This document shows positions 36,422 to 43,423 of a stretch of DNA of 64,000 nucleotides, piece by piece (the first letter of the stretch is position 1; each line of letters begins with the position of its first letter). The notes under the pieces were generated by a model that was not told the origin of the DNA, did not search any database, and worked only from the letters and a program-made list of their open reading frames with translations. The position numbers and the translations under genes were made by a program. The DNA is taken from the NCBI RefSeq assembly GCF_022668875.1, contig NZ_JAKGCR010000010.1:62001-126000 (forward strand), written 5' to 3'. Source of the DNA: Domibacillus sp. PGB-M46. Its GTDB lineage: Bacteria > Bacillota > Bacilli > Bacillales > Domibacillaceae.

Positions 36422-37431
36422 GAATAAGCGAACAAACAACATTGAATAAAAAAAGACGCCCTTTGGTATTGCTTTTCATTTTGACAGGATTGCTGCTGCT
36501 TTTATCGGCTGTCAGTCTTGGAGTAGGGGCCGTTTATATTTCACCGCTAGATATTATAGCGGATTTAGCAGGAACCGGGGCTTCCAGCCATGCCTTTATT
36601 CTTCACGAGTACCGCCTGCCCCGTCTGTATATTGCCATGATCGCTGGAGCCGGACTGGCGATAGCCGGTGCGGTTCTGCAGGGAATTTTGCGAAACCCGC
36701 TTGCGTCCCCGGATGTGATTGGTGTCACAAAAGGAGCTGGACTGGCTGCAGTGATTGTGATTGTCCTGTTTCCAGAATCACCTGTTTTTTGGCTGCCCGT
36801 TTCGGCTTTTCTCGGAGCGTCCGCGGCCGCAGCTGCTTTAATGCTGTTTGCGCATAAAAACGGTGTGAAGCCAGCTACATTGGCGCTCATCGGGATTGCG
36901 CTCGGTGCTATTTTCCAGGCGGGTATTGAATATTTTATGATTAAGTTTCCTGATGACGTAAACAGCACCCTTCTATGGCTGGCGGGAAGCTTGTGGGGAA
37001 GAGGCTGGGAGCAGGTTTGGATGCTGCTTCCAAGCGTGCCGTTTGCCATTGCGCTCTGGCTGCTGTCTGCAAAGCTGGATATATTAAACCTTGGCGATGA
37101 TCTGGCGACGGGTTTGGGGCAAAAAACAAAGCAGCTGCGGTATGTGCTGCTCAGCCTCTCTGTTATCATTATCGGAATGTGTGTGGCGGCTATTGGATCG
37201 ATCGGATTTATTGGGTTGATCGCGCCTCACGTAGCAAGAAAGCTCACCGGGTCCCGGCATAAATTTCTGCTGCCGGTTTCTGCTTTAATAGGCGCATTGT
37301 TTTTGCTCGGAGCAGACAGTTTAGGAAGGGGCTTATTTCCTCCTATTGAAATACCGGCCGGCATTGTGACAGCTGTCATTGGCGCTCCTTATTTTCTTTA
37401 TTTGCTGCGGCGTGAAGGGAAGAAGGCGTAA
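36418..37431 (+). CDS. FecCD-type siderophore permease subunit 2 (YfhA-like)
   Basis: 337 residues, second FecCD permease, with RLPRLYIAMIAGAGLAIAGAVLQG (near 64-87) and GLIAPHVARKLTGSRH coupling loop (near 265-280). The two permeases would form the heterodimeric channel. No ATPase gene follows; in B. subtilis the comparable YfiYZ-YfhA system borrows the YusV ATPase, and a shared distant ATPase is inferred here. It is translationally coupled to the preceding gene. Confidence 0.92.
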   Translation: MRISEQTTLNKKRRPLVLLFILTGLLLLLSAVSLGVGAVYISPLDIIADLAGTGASSHAFILHEYRLPRLYIAMIAGAGLAIAGAVLQGILRNPLASPDVIGVTKGAGLAAVIVIVLFPESPVFWLPVSAFLGASAAAAALMLFAHKNGVKPATLALIGIALGAIFQAGIEYFMIKFPDDVNSTLLWLAGSLWGRGWEQVWMLLPSVPFAIALWLLSAKLDILNLGDDLATGLGQKTKQLRYVLLSLSVIIIGMCVAAIGSIGFIGLIAPHVARKLTGSRHKFLLPVSALIGALFLLGADSLGRGLFPPIEIPAGIVTAVIGAPYFLYLLRREGKKA

Positions 37432-37507
37432 GAAATTCCCAGGAGTAAAATATCCAGCGCTCATTTACGCCTAGGTGATTGGGTGATAAAAAAAGAAACC
37501 GATGTAT

Positions 37508-37553
37508 AAAAAGGTCCTAAACTACAGATTTCTGTTGTTTAGGGCCTTTTTTT
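37508..37553 (+). terminator. Terminator after siderophore operon
   Basis: Long stem AAGGTCCTAAACTACAG / CTGTTGTTTAGGGCCTT with G-T pairs, followed by a T run. Confidence 0.9.
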
Positions 37554-37804
37554 AGATATATATCTTCAACAGAAACATACTGCTTGAAGCACCAAATCCC
37601 TCACTGGTTATTGCATTTATTAGAAATTAAATTTTTCATAATATATCCATTAAATACAAATATTTAATTAATTTAATAAAACAGTCCCTAATTCCTATAA
37701 AAACCATGTTTACTCATGGAGAGGAAAGGTATGTACAGACTAAACCTAAAAATAAAATAGCTCAACAACCTCCCAATATGTCAAAAACAGAGAGGAGACA
37801 AAGT
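37554..37804. promoter_or_regulatory. Leader of gas-vesicle operon
   Basis: AT-rich region before gvpA. A well-spaced GGAGAGGAAAGGT leads to ATG at 37731, encoding only nine residues (MYRLNLKIK) before a stop and ending 45 bases before gvpA. It could be a leader peptide or chance. No clear alternative-sigma promoter was identified. Confidence 0.35.
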
Positions 37805-38065
37805 ATGAGTGTTCAAAAAAGTACGGATAGTTCTAGTCTGGCAGAAGTGATTGACCGAATTCTCGACAAAGGAATTGTTATTGATGCTTTTGTAAGAGTA
37901 TCACTCGTAGGTATAGAAATTCTTACAGTCGAAGCCAGAGTCGTGATTGCCAGTGTGGATACATGGCTAAGATACGCAGAAGCGGTTGGATTATTAAGTG
38001 ATGAAGCAGAAACGGAAAGCCTTGCATATCAAAATGAATCTCAGACATCACGGCTGAGTTACTAA
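37805..38065 (+). CDS. gvpA: Gas vesicle major structural protein GvpA
   Basis: 86 residues. The conserved [21 protein letters not shown] helix-strand (about 9-29) and the [18 protein letters not shown] segment (about 46-63) are the GvpA rib-forming core that polymerises into the gas vesicle shell. ATG at 37805 after GAGAGGAGAC. It is the first gene of a cluster whose order, A-P-Q-B-R-N-F-G-L-S-K-J-T-U, equals that of B. megaterium. It is nearly identical to GvpB over residues 3-64 and differs in the C-terminal tail. Confidence 0.97.
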   Translation: MSVQKSTDSSSLAEVIDRILDKGIVIDAFVRVSLVGIEILTVEARVVIASVDTWLRYAEAVGLLSDEAETESLAYQNESQTSRLSY

Positions 38066-38114
38066 AGTATAAAAAAGCTATAGTAGAAATCTATCAAGAG
38101 AAGAGGTTAAGAGT

Positions 38115-38657
38115 ATGAATACCCAAGAAGCCAATGAAAAACAAGAAGGAAACCAAAACAAGGAAGCAGCCGAAAACAGTATGCAAAAAGCAGAGGTAAA
38201 CCAGGAAGAAAACAGCCAGACGAAGGAAGAAAAGCAGCCGGCAGAAACAAAAGACAGCCCTAACTATTCGATCAATCTGGCTATACTGGGCGGCGTAGTA
38301 GGAGCCGGAATAGGACTGCTCGCCAATCCGGATACCGGCAAAAAACTAATGAAAAACTTAGGTGAGTCCGAATTTGTAAAGGTAGCGGAAAAGGAATTTA
38401 AGAAAACCGCGCAGGAACTTCTGGCCGGCCAGGCACAAAACAGCATCAGACAATTAGCTGAAGGATATATCAGTAAAATCGATGGAAAGCTGCTGTCTCC
38501 TTTAAAAGAAAGTGGGGATAACAAGGGAACAGGCAGTTCAGAAAAGGAAACCCAGTCTCCAGCGTATGAAAAAATCAAGGAAGAAAACAAAGAGCTTAAT
38601 GAGCGGCTTCAAAAAATGGAAAAAATGCTGAATGACCTGGCCGGCACGCAGAAATAA
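38115..38657 (+). CDS. gvpP: Gas vesicle protein GvpP
   Basis: 180 residues. A charged Gln/Glu/Lys-rich N-terminus (1-50) is followed by a Gly-rich hydrophobic segment with the NPDTGKKLM motif (about 53-81), like YtxH-type domains. A helical region follows, then a C-terminal heptad stretch (about 153-175) with EEN..L..RL...E.ML. The same stretch recurs in GvpT and GvpJ. The role in Bacillus gas vesicles is poorly defined; scaffold or stability is possible. Start ATG after AGAGGTTAAGAG. Confidence 0.88.
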   Translation: MNTQEANEKQEGNQNKEAAENSMQKAEVNQEENSQTKEEKQPAETKDSPNYSINLAILGGVVGAGIGLLANPDTGKKLMKNLGESEFVKVAEKEFKKTAQELLAGQAQNSIRQLAEGYISKIDGKLLSPLKESGDNKGTGSSEKETQSPAYEKIKEENKELNERLQKMEKMLNDLAGTQK

Positions 38658-38694
38658 AAAGTTCTTTTGAAAGGAATCCGGAGGGGGTGATGAG

Positions 38695-39096
38695 GTGGAC
38701 AAACGCGTGAAAAAAGCGGCTGGTAAAGTGGCAAAAAGCGCAATAAAACACGCTCCGGAGCCAGTGAAAGAAAAAGTGAAAGAAGTCATCGTCGACAAAG
38801 CAAAAGAGAGATTCAAAGAAAACATCCATGAAAAAGCAGGAGAGGCAGAAGAAAAAGTCCAGGAGGTCCTACTGTCAGCCCGTGAAAAGCTGGGGAAAGC
38901 AGTGGAAGCTGGACAAGAGTTTCAAAAGAGAATGTCTTCAGCTAATAAAAAAGACGATGACCGAAAAGTAAAAGGCGTCAAGCATATTAAGGGCATCAGT
39001 GACATTAAAACATCCAAGGATATTAAGAGTGCTACTAAAATCAAATGTGCAAAAAACATAAAATCTTCCAATGATATTAAAACAATCGGTTCTTAA
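38695..39096 (+). CDS. gvpQ: Gas vesicle protein GvpQ with hexapeptide repeats
   Basis: 133 residues, very basic and helix-prone up to about residue 90. It is followed by seven consecutive hexapeptides (91-132) of pattern x-[IV]-K-x-x-x. The GTG start has GGAGGGGGTGATGA in front. Position and character match GvpQ of B. megaterium. The repeat tail is unusual and may bind another Gvp or form a short solenoid. The function is not established. Confidence 0.85.
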   Translation: MDKRVKKAAGKVAKSAIKHAPEPVKEKVKEVIVDKAKERFKENIHEKAGEAEEKVQEVLLSAREKLGKAVEAGQEFQKRMSSANKKDDDRKVKGVKHIKGISDIKTSKDIKSATKIKCAKNIKSSNDIKTIGS

Positions 39097-39122
39097 TATC
39101 ATCAAGAAAGGAGAAAGCAATT

Positions 39123-39383
39123 ATGGCTGTTCAAAAAAGTACAGATAGTTCCAGTTTAGCAGAGGTTATTGACCGGATTTTAGATAAAGGGATTGTTATC
39201 GATGCTTTTGTAAGGGTATCGGTAGTCGGAATTGAAATTTTAACGGTGGAAGCCCGGGTGGTCATTGCCAGTGTCGATACATGGCTGCGTTATGCGGAAG
39301 CTGTCGGATTGCTTGGAGATAACGTTGAGGAAAATGGGCTGCTTGCTCAATCTAATGAAAGAAATGCACGGTTTAGCATTTAA
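39123..39383 (+). CDS. gvpB: Gas vesicle structural protein GvpB (GvpA paralogue)
   Basis: 86 residues, the same core as GvpA. Residues 3-64 differ only at Leu34 to Val, yet many codons differ at third positions, so this is an old duplication under strong protein-level selection. Only the tail after residue 64 is diverged ([10 protein letters not shown] instead of [10 protein letters not shown]). In B. megaterium GvpB is the main shell protein. Strong AGGAGA site before the ATG. Confidence 0.96.
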   Translation: MAVQKSTDSSSLAEVIDRILDKGIVIDAFVRVSVVGIEILTVEARVVIASVDTWLRYAEAVGLLGDNVEENGLLAQSNERNARFSI

Positions 39384-39445
39384 TAAAGGAAGCAGAGCCA
39401 GGGTGCAGGAAGCCCTGGCCTGTCATTCTTTAGCAGGAGGACATA

Positions 39446-39709
39446 ATGGAGATTAAACAAATTATTGGGAATGTTACAGAGTTCTTTAACGAATTCGTAG
39501 CTCCCGTTCACAAAATTACTTCCGTAGAAAAAAACGATAATGGCTGGCAGCTGACCGTGGAAGTAATTGAAGAAAAAGAATATATGAAAAAGTATGCAAA
39601 AGACGAAATGATCGGTGTATACGAGGTTTTTTTAAGTGAAGAGAAGGAAGTAACTTCTTATAAACGACGAGATATTCGGTATAGAAGTTCAATTAATTAT
39701 GAAGCATAG
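39446..39709 (+). CDS. gvpR: Gas vesicle protein GvpR (GvpO family)
   Basis: 87 residues. The GWQLTVEVIEEKEY segment (about 32-45), the GVYEV.L motif (about 58-64) and the YKRRDIRYRS end are typical of GvpO-family proteins, which are needed for vesicle assembly. AGGAGG precedes the ATG. It sits between gvpB and gvpN as in B. megaterium. Confidence 0.9.
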   Translation: MEIKQIIGNVTEFFNEFVAPVHKITSVEKNDNGWQLTVEVIEEKEYMKKYAKDEMIGVYEVFLSEEKEVTSYKRRDIRYRSSINYEA

Positions 39710-39733
39710 GACGCGGGAGTAGGAGGAAAAAGA

Positions 39734-40654
39734 GTGACCGTCTTAAAAAACAAGATCAATAAAAATTCAAAAGAGATTGTCCATGATCCAGAGACAGAAG
39801 ACTTGCTTTCCCGCTCGCTGCAATATTTAAAAGCGGGCTACCCTATTCACTTAACAGGACCGTCTGGAACTGGAAAAACCTCGCTGGCGCTCGCTCTGGC
39901 AAAGAAAAGAAAAAAACCCGTCATGCTGATCCACGGCAACCATGAATTAAACAATAAAGATTTAATTGGTGATTTTACTGGCTACACGAGTAAAAAAGTA
40001 GTCGATAATTATGTTCGTTCTGTATATAAAAGAGACGAAAGTGTAACAGAAACATGGAGAGACGGGCGGCTGCTGGAAGCCGTAAAGAATGGCTACACCC
40101 TTGTTTACGATGAGTTTACCCGTTCAAAGCCAGCCACTAACAATATCTTTTTATCTATTTTAGAAGAAGGAATCCTTCCTTTATACGGAACAAAATTAAC
40201 AGAACCGTTTGTTCGGGTCCATCCTGATTTTGCCGTCATTTTCACCAGCAATCCTGAGGAATATGCAGGAGTCTATCAAACACAAGAAGCACTGCTTGAT
40301 CGCCTGATTACGATTTTTATTGACCATAAAGAACACGATCGGGAAGCAGCTATCATTTCAGAAAAGATAGATATCGCCCAGGAGAAGGCGGCAGCGATTA
40401 CCGCCCTTGTTGCCCAGTTACGCGAAGAATGCGAAGCGGACAACGGACCAAGCCTGCGCGCTTCATTAATGATTGCCAGGATAGCGGCGGAAGAAGAAAT
40501 TCCAGTAGACGGGTCAAACGCCGCTTTTCAGCGTTTATGTCTTGATGTACTGGCGCATCAAATGAGTCGGTGCATCAAATCGGATAATCCAATGAAAGCA
40601 GCAGGAGAATTAGTGATACAAGCGTGTCACAATATGAAAGTTACTGAGGAATAA
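39734..40654 (+). CDS. gvpN: Gas vesicle AAA+ ATPase GvpN
   Basis: 306 residues, MoxR-like AAA+ ATPase. Walker A GPSGTGKT (42-49), Walker B LVYDEF (123-128), sensor region FTSNPEEYAG near 175-184. GvpN is required for full-size vesicles and probably remodels the growing shell. GTG start, AGGAGGA 6-7 bases upstream. The next gene (gvpF) starts 14 bases after the stop. Confidence 0.95.
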   Translation: MTVLKNKINKNSKEIVHDPETEDLLSRSLQYLKAGYPIHLTGPSGTGKTSLALALAKKRKKPVMLIHGNHELNNKDLIGDFTGYTSKKVVDNYVRSVYKRDESVTETWRDGRLLEAVKNGYTLVYDEFTRSKPATNNIFLSILEEGILPLYGTKLTEPFVRVHPDFAVIFTSNPEEYAGVYQTQEALLDRLITIFIDHKEHDREAAIISEKIDIAQEKAAAITALVAQLREECEADNGPSLRASLMIARIAAEEEIPVDGSNAAFQRLCLDVLAHQMSRCIKSDNPMKAAGELVIQACHNMKVTEE

Positions 40655-40668
40655 AGGAGCGTTTTACA

Positions 40669-41436
40669 ATGAGCCAGGAAGAATCAATGGGTATTTATAT
40701 TTTTTGCGGAATTCAAATGGAAGCAGATGAAAGCTTCGGTGAAATAGAGATGGAAGGGGAAAGAAGAGAGCTGTTCACCATCCGGTTCAAAGATGCAGCC
40801 ATGGTGGCTGCAGAGGTACCGATGAAAATTTACCATCCGAACAAAGATAATTTGATGATGCACCAGCAGGCGGTTTCTCTTGTGATGAAGAAAAATGACA
40901 CTGTGATACCGGTTAGTTTCGGAAATGTCTTTCATTCAAAAGAAGATGTAGGTGTGCTTTTAGAAAATTTATATCCACAATTTGAAAAGCTTTTCCCAGA
41001 AATAAAGGGAAAGGTGGAGCTCGGTTTGAAAGTCATTGGCAAAAAAGAATGGCTTGAATCAAAAGTAAGCGAGGATGCCAGCATAGAAAAAATGGCACAG
41101 GCAGTAAAAGGGAAATCAGAAGCAGCCAGCTACTATGAACGAATTCAGCTGGGGGGAGCTGCCCAGAAACTTGTGACATCATTGCAAAAAGAGACAGAGC
41201 AGGATATCTTCCATCCTTTAAAGGAGCTGGCAGAAGCATCAAAAGTGAATGATCCGATCGGAGAGAAGATGCTCCTAAATGCAGCGTTTCTAGTAGATCG
41301 TGAGAAAGAAGCAGCATTTGACCAGAAAGTAAATGAGCTGCACGACCAATGGGAGGATCGAGTCGAATTCAACTACAGCGGTCCGTGGCCGGCTTATAAC
41401 TTCGTCAATATTAGATTGAAAGTTGAGGATGCCTAA
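40669..41436 (+). CDS. gvpF: Gas vesicle protein GvpF
   Basis: 255 residues, GvpF/GvpL family, with the C-terminal YSGPWPAYNFVNI motif (near 238-250) shared with GvpL. GvpF is a minor assembly factor that contacts GvpA. Insertions relative to GvpL reflect the usual F/L divergence. The stop overlaps the gvpG start by one base. Confidence 0.93.
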   Translation: MSQEESMGIYIFCGIQMEADESFGEIEMEGERRELFTIRFKDAAMVAAEVPMKIYHPNKDNLMMHQQAVSLVMKKNDTVIPVSFGNVFHSKEDVGVLLENLYPQFEKLFPEIKGKVELGLKVIGKKEWLESKVSEDASIEKMAQAVKGKSEAASYYERIQLGGAAQKLVTSLQKETEQDIFHPLKELAEASKVNDPIGEKMLLNAAFLVDREKEAAFDQKVNELHDQWEDRVEFNYSGPWPAYNFVNIRLKVEDA

Positions 41437-41690
41437 TGCTGCACAAGCTGATTTCTGCGCCGATCAACCTTGTCATCAAAATTGGAGAAAAGGTAAAAGA
41501 AGAAGCAGATAAAGAGCTGTACGACCTGCCTACCATTCAGCAAAAGCTCATTCAGCTCCAGATGATGTACGAGCTTGGGGAAATTCCAGAAGAAGCTTAC
41601 AAAGCGAAAGAAGAAGAACTGATTATACGGTATGAAATAGCCAAACGAACGGAAATGGAACAATGGGAGCATATGACAAAGAAGAAATGA
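41436..41690 (+). CDS. gvpG: Gas vesicle protein GvpG
   Basis: 84 residues, helical and charged, beginning with the conserved LISAPINLVIKIGEKVKEEAD region (about 4-24). GvpG is a minor assembly protein that works with GvpF/L. It overlaps gvpF by one base (TAATG), implying coupled translation. Confidence 0.93.
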   Translation: MLHKLISAPINLVIKIGEKVKEEADKELYDLPTIQQKLIQLQMMYELGEIPEEAYKAKEEELIIRYEIAKRTEMEQWEHMTKKK

Positions 41691-41703
41691 GGGCAGTAAG
41701 AAC

Positions 41704-42510
41704 ATGGATCGTCTAATTTATTTGTATGGATTGGCTCAAACGGAGGAAGCAGCCAGCCAGCCGCTTCCGCCTTTGAAAGGTTTCGATGATACAGGAGATT
41801 TATATACCGTTCCGATAGGAAAGCTGACGGCTATCGTGTGCAGCTTAGACGCAAAAGAGTACGCAGAAGAAATCATTAAAGACCGGATTAATAATGATAT
41901 GGAATGGCTTCAGGAAAAAGCCTTTCACCATCATGAAACAGTTATGAAGCTGGCAAAAATGTATACCTTAATTCCATTAAAGTTTTGTACATTGTACAAA
42001 AACGAAGACAGCTTGAAAGCGGCTGTTCAGTTAAACGAAGGCAAAATGCTCGATACGTTTGCTTTTATCACTGGAAATGAAGAATGGAATGTAAAAATTT
42101 ATTGTGAAGACGAACAATTAAAAAAGGAAGTAAGCGAGAATAACCCAACTATAGAAGCAAAAAGAGCAGAAATCAGTCAATTGCCAAGAGGAAAGCAATT
42201 TTTTGAAAAGAAAAAGCTGGACAAGGTCATTGCGTCCGAGCTCCAAGAAGAAAAAAACAAAGTAAGTGAACACATTCATTCCCGCCTAAGTGAGTTTGCC
42301 GTTCGAGGAAATGTAAAAAGAACATGGAGCAGCGAAGTGACCGGACGGCAGGAGGAAATGACATGGAACGGTGTATACCTCATTTCCAAGTCGAAAGTCG
42401 AAGATTTTTTAAAACAAATTCAACAATATGAAAAGGATATGAAGGAAAAAGGCTGGCAGTTTCAAGCGTCGGGACCCTGGCCGGCCTATCACTTTTCAAG
42501 CTTTTCATAA
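41704..42510 (+). CDS. gvpL: Gas vesicle protein GvpL
   Basis: 268 residues, GvpL/GvpF family. The LYGLAQ N-terminus (about 6-11), PLKFCTLYKNEDSL near 96-109 and the C-terminal SGPWPAYHFSSF motif are diagnostic. It is thought to act with GvpF and GvpG in early assembly. It starts 13 bases after gvpG. Confidence 0.94.
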   Translation: MDRLIYLYGLAQTEEAASQPLPPLKGFDDTGDLYTVPIGKLTAIVCSLDAKEYAEEIIKDRINNDMEWLQEKAFHHHETVMKLAKMYTLIPLKFCTLYKNEDSLKAAVQLNEGKMLDTFAFITGNEEWNVKIYCEDEQLKKEVSENNPTIEAKRAEISQLPRGKQFFEKKKLDKVIASELQEEKNKVSEHIHSRLSEFAVRGNVKRTWSSEVTGRQEEMTWNGVYLISKSKVEDFLKQIQQYEKDMKEKGWQFQASGPWPAYHFSSFS

Positions 42511-42525
42511 AGAAGGAAGAGAAAG

Positions 42526-42801
42526 ATGTCACTAAAGGAATCGATCGAGAACAAGGATATTGCTTTAATTGATATTTTGGATGTCATCCTGGACAAGGGA
42601 GTGGCGATAAAAGCAGATTTGGTCATCTCTATTGCAGGAGTTGACCTGGTTTATCTGGATTTAAGAGTACTGATTGCTTCGGTAGAATCGCTTGTTCAAG
42701 CTCAACAGGAAAACAACAAAACCATTTCTTCCGTACAATTTGATAAACAGAGGGAGGATCTCACTCATGCAACCGGCCAGCCAGACAAATGGAAAAATTA
42801 A
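42526..42801 (+). CDS. gvpS: Gas vesicle protein GvpS (GvpA-like minor protein)
   Basis: 91 residues. GvpA-like core LIDILDVILDKGVAIKADLVISIAGVDLVYLDLRVLIASV split over residues 14-53, with a divergent hydrophilic tail. It is a minor shell-related protein of the A/J/M/S group. Its end overlaps gvpK by 35 bases. Confidence 0.93.
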   Translation: MSLKESIENKDIALIDILDVILDKGVAIKADLVISIAGVDLVYLDLRVLIASVESLVQAQQENNKTISSVQFDKQREDLTHATGQPDKWKN

Positions 42802-43051
42802 CTTAGACCCTGATAATGCAGAGCATGGATTAGCGCAGCTAGTGCTAACGGTTATTGAGCTGCTAAGACAAATTGTAGAAAGGCATGCAATTAGAAGGGT
42901 AGAAGGCGGCACGCTGACGGATGAGCAAATCGAAGACTTAGGCGAAGCTCTGATGAACCTGGAAGAAAAAATGGAAGAATTAAAAGAGATTTTTGGCCTG
43001 GATGCGGATGATTTAAATATCGATCTTGGTCCTTTGGGAAGCCTGCTTTAA
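42767..43051 (+). CDS. gvpK: Gas vesicle protein GvpK
   Basis: 94 residues. The HGLAQLVLTVIELLRQIVERHAIRRVEGG core (about 20-48) and DEQIEDLGEALM (about 52-63) identify GvpK. The ATG at 42767 is chosen because AGAGGGAGGAT precedes it and the conserved region begins there; the frame is open further upstream inside gvpS. Confidence 0.94.
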   Translation: MQPASQTNGKINLDPDNAEHGLAQLVLTVIELLRQIVERHAIRRVEGGTLTDEQIEDLGEALMNLEEKMEELKEIFGLDADDLNIDLGPLGSLL

Positions 43052-43075
43052 TTAAAATGCCGAGGAGGACTATTC

Positions 43076-43408
43076 ATGGCAGTCGAACATTCCATGCAAT
43101 CCAGTACGATCGTGGATGTATTGGAAAAAATATTAGATAAAGGTGTTGTAATTGCAGGAGACATTACGGTCGGTATTGCGGATGTTGAGCTGTTAACCAT
43201 CAAAATACGCTTGATTGTCGCTTCTGTTGATAAAGCAAAAGAAATCGGCATGGACTGGTGGGAAACCGATCCGTATTTAACATCCAAAGCAGCCGATCAT
43301 CATACGAAAGCGCTTGAAGAAGAAAATAAAAGACTTCATGAGAGGCTCGAATCACTGGAAAAGAAGATATCTACAAATCGCATGGATACTAAAGAATTCA
43401 ACTACTAA
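43076..43408 (+). CDS. gvpJ: Gas vesicle protein GvpJ (GvpA-like) with coiled-coil tail
   Basis: 110 residues. The GvpA-like core spans about 10-55. An extended C-terminus (about 76-100) reads as a coiled coil with EEN..L..RL..LE, closely matching repeats in GvpP and GvpT. GvpJ is a minor shell/tip component. ATG after GAGGAGGAC. Confidence 0.93.
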   Translation: MAVEHSMQSSTIVDVLEKILDKGVVIAGDITVGIADVELLTIKIRLIVASVDKAKEIGMDWWETDPYLTSKAADHHTKALEEENKRLHERLESLEKKISTNRMDTKEFNY

Positions 43409-43423
43409 GCAGGAGGTTCTATC

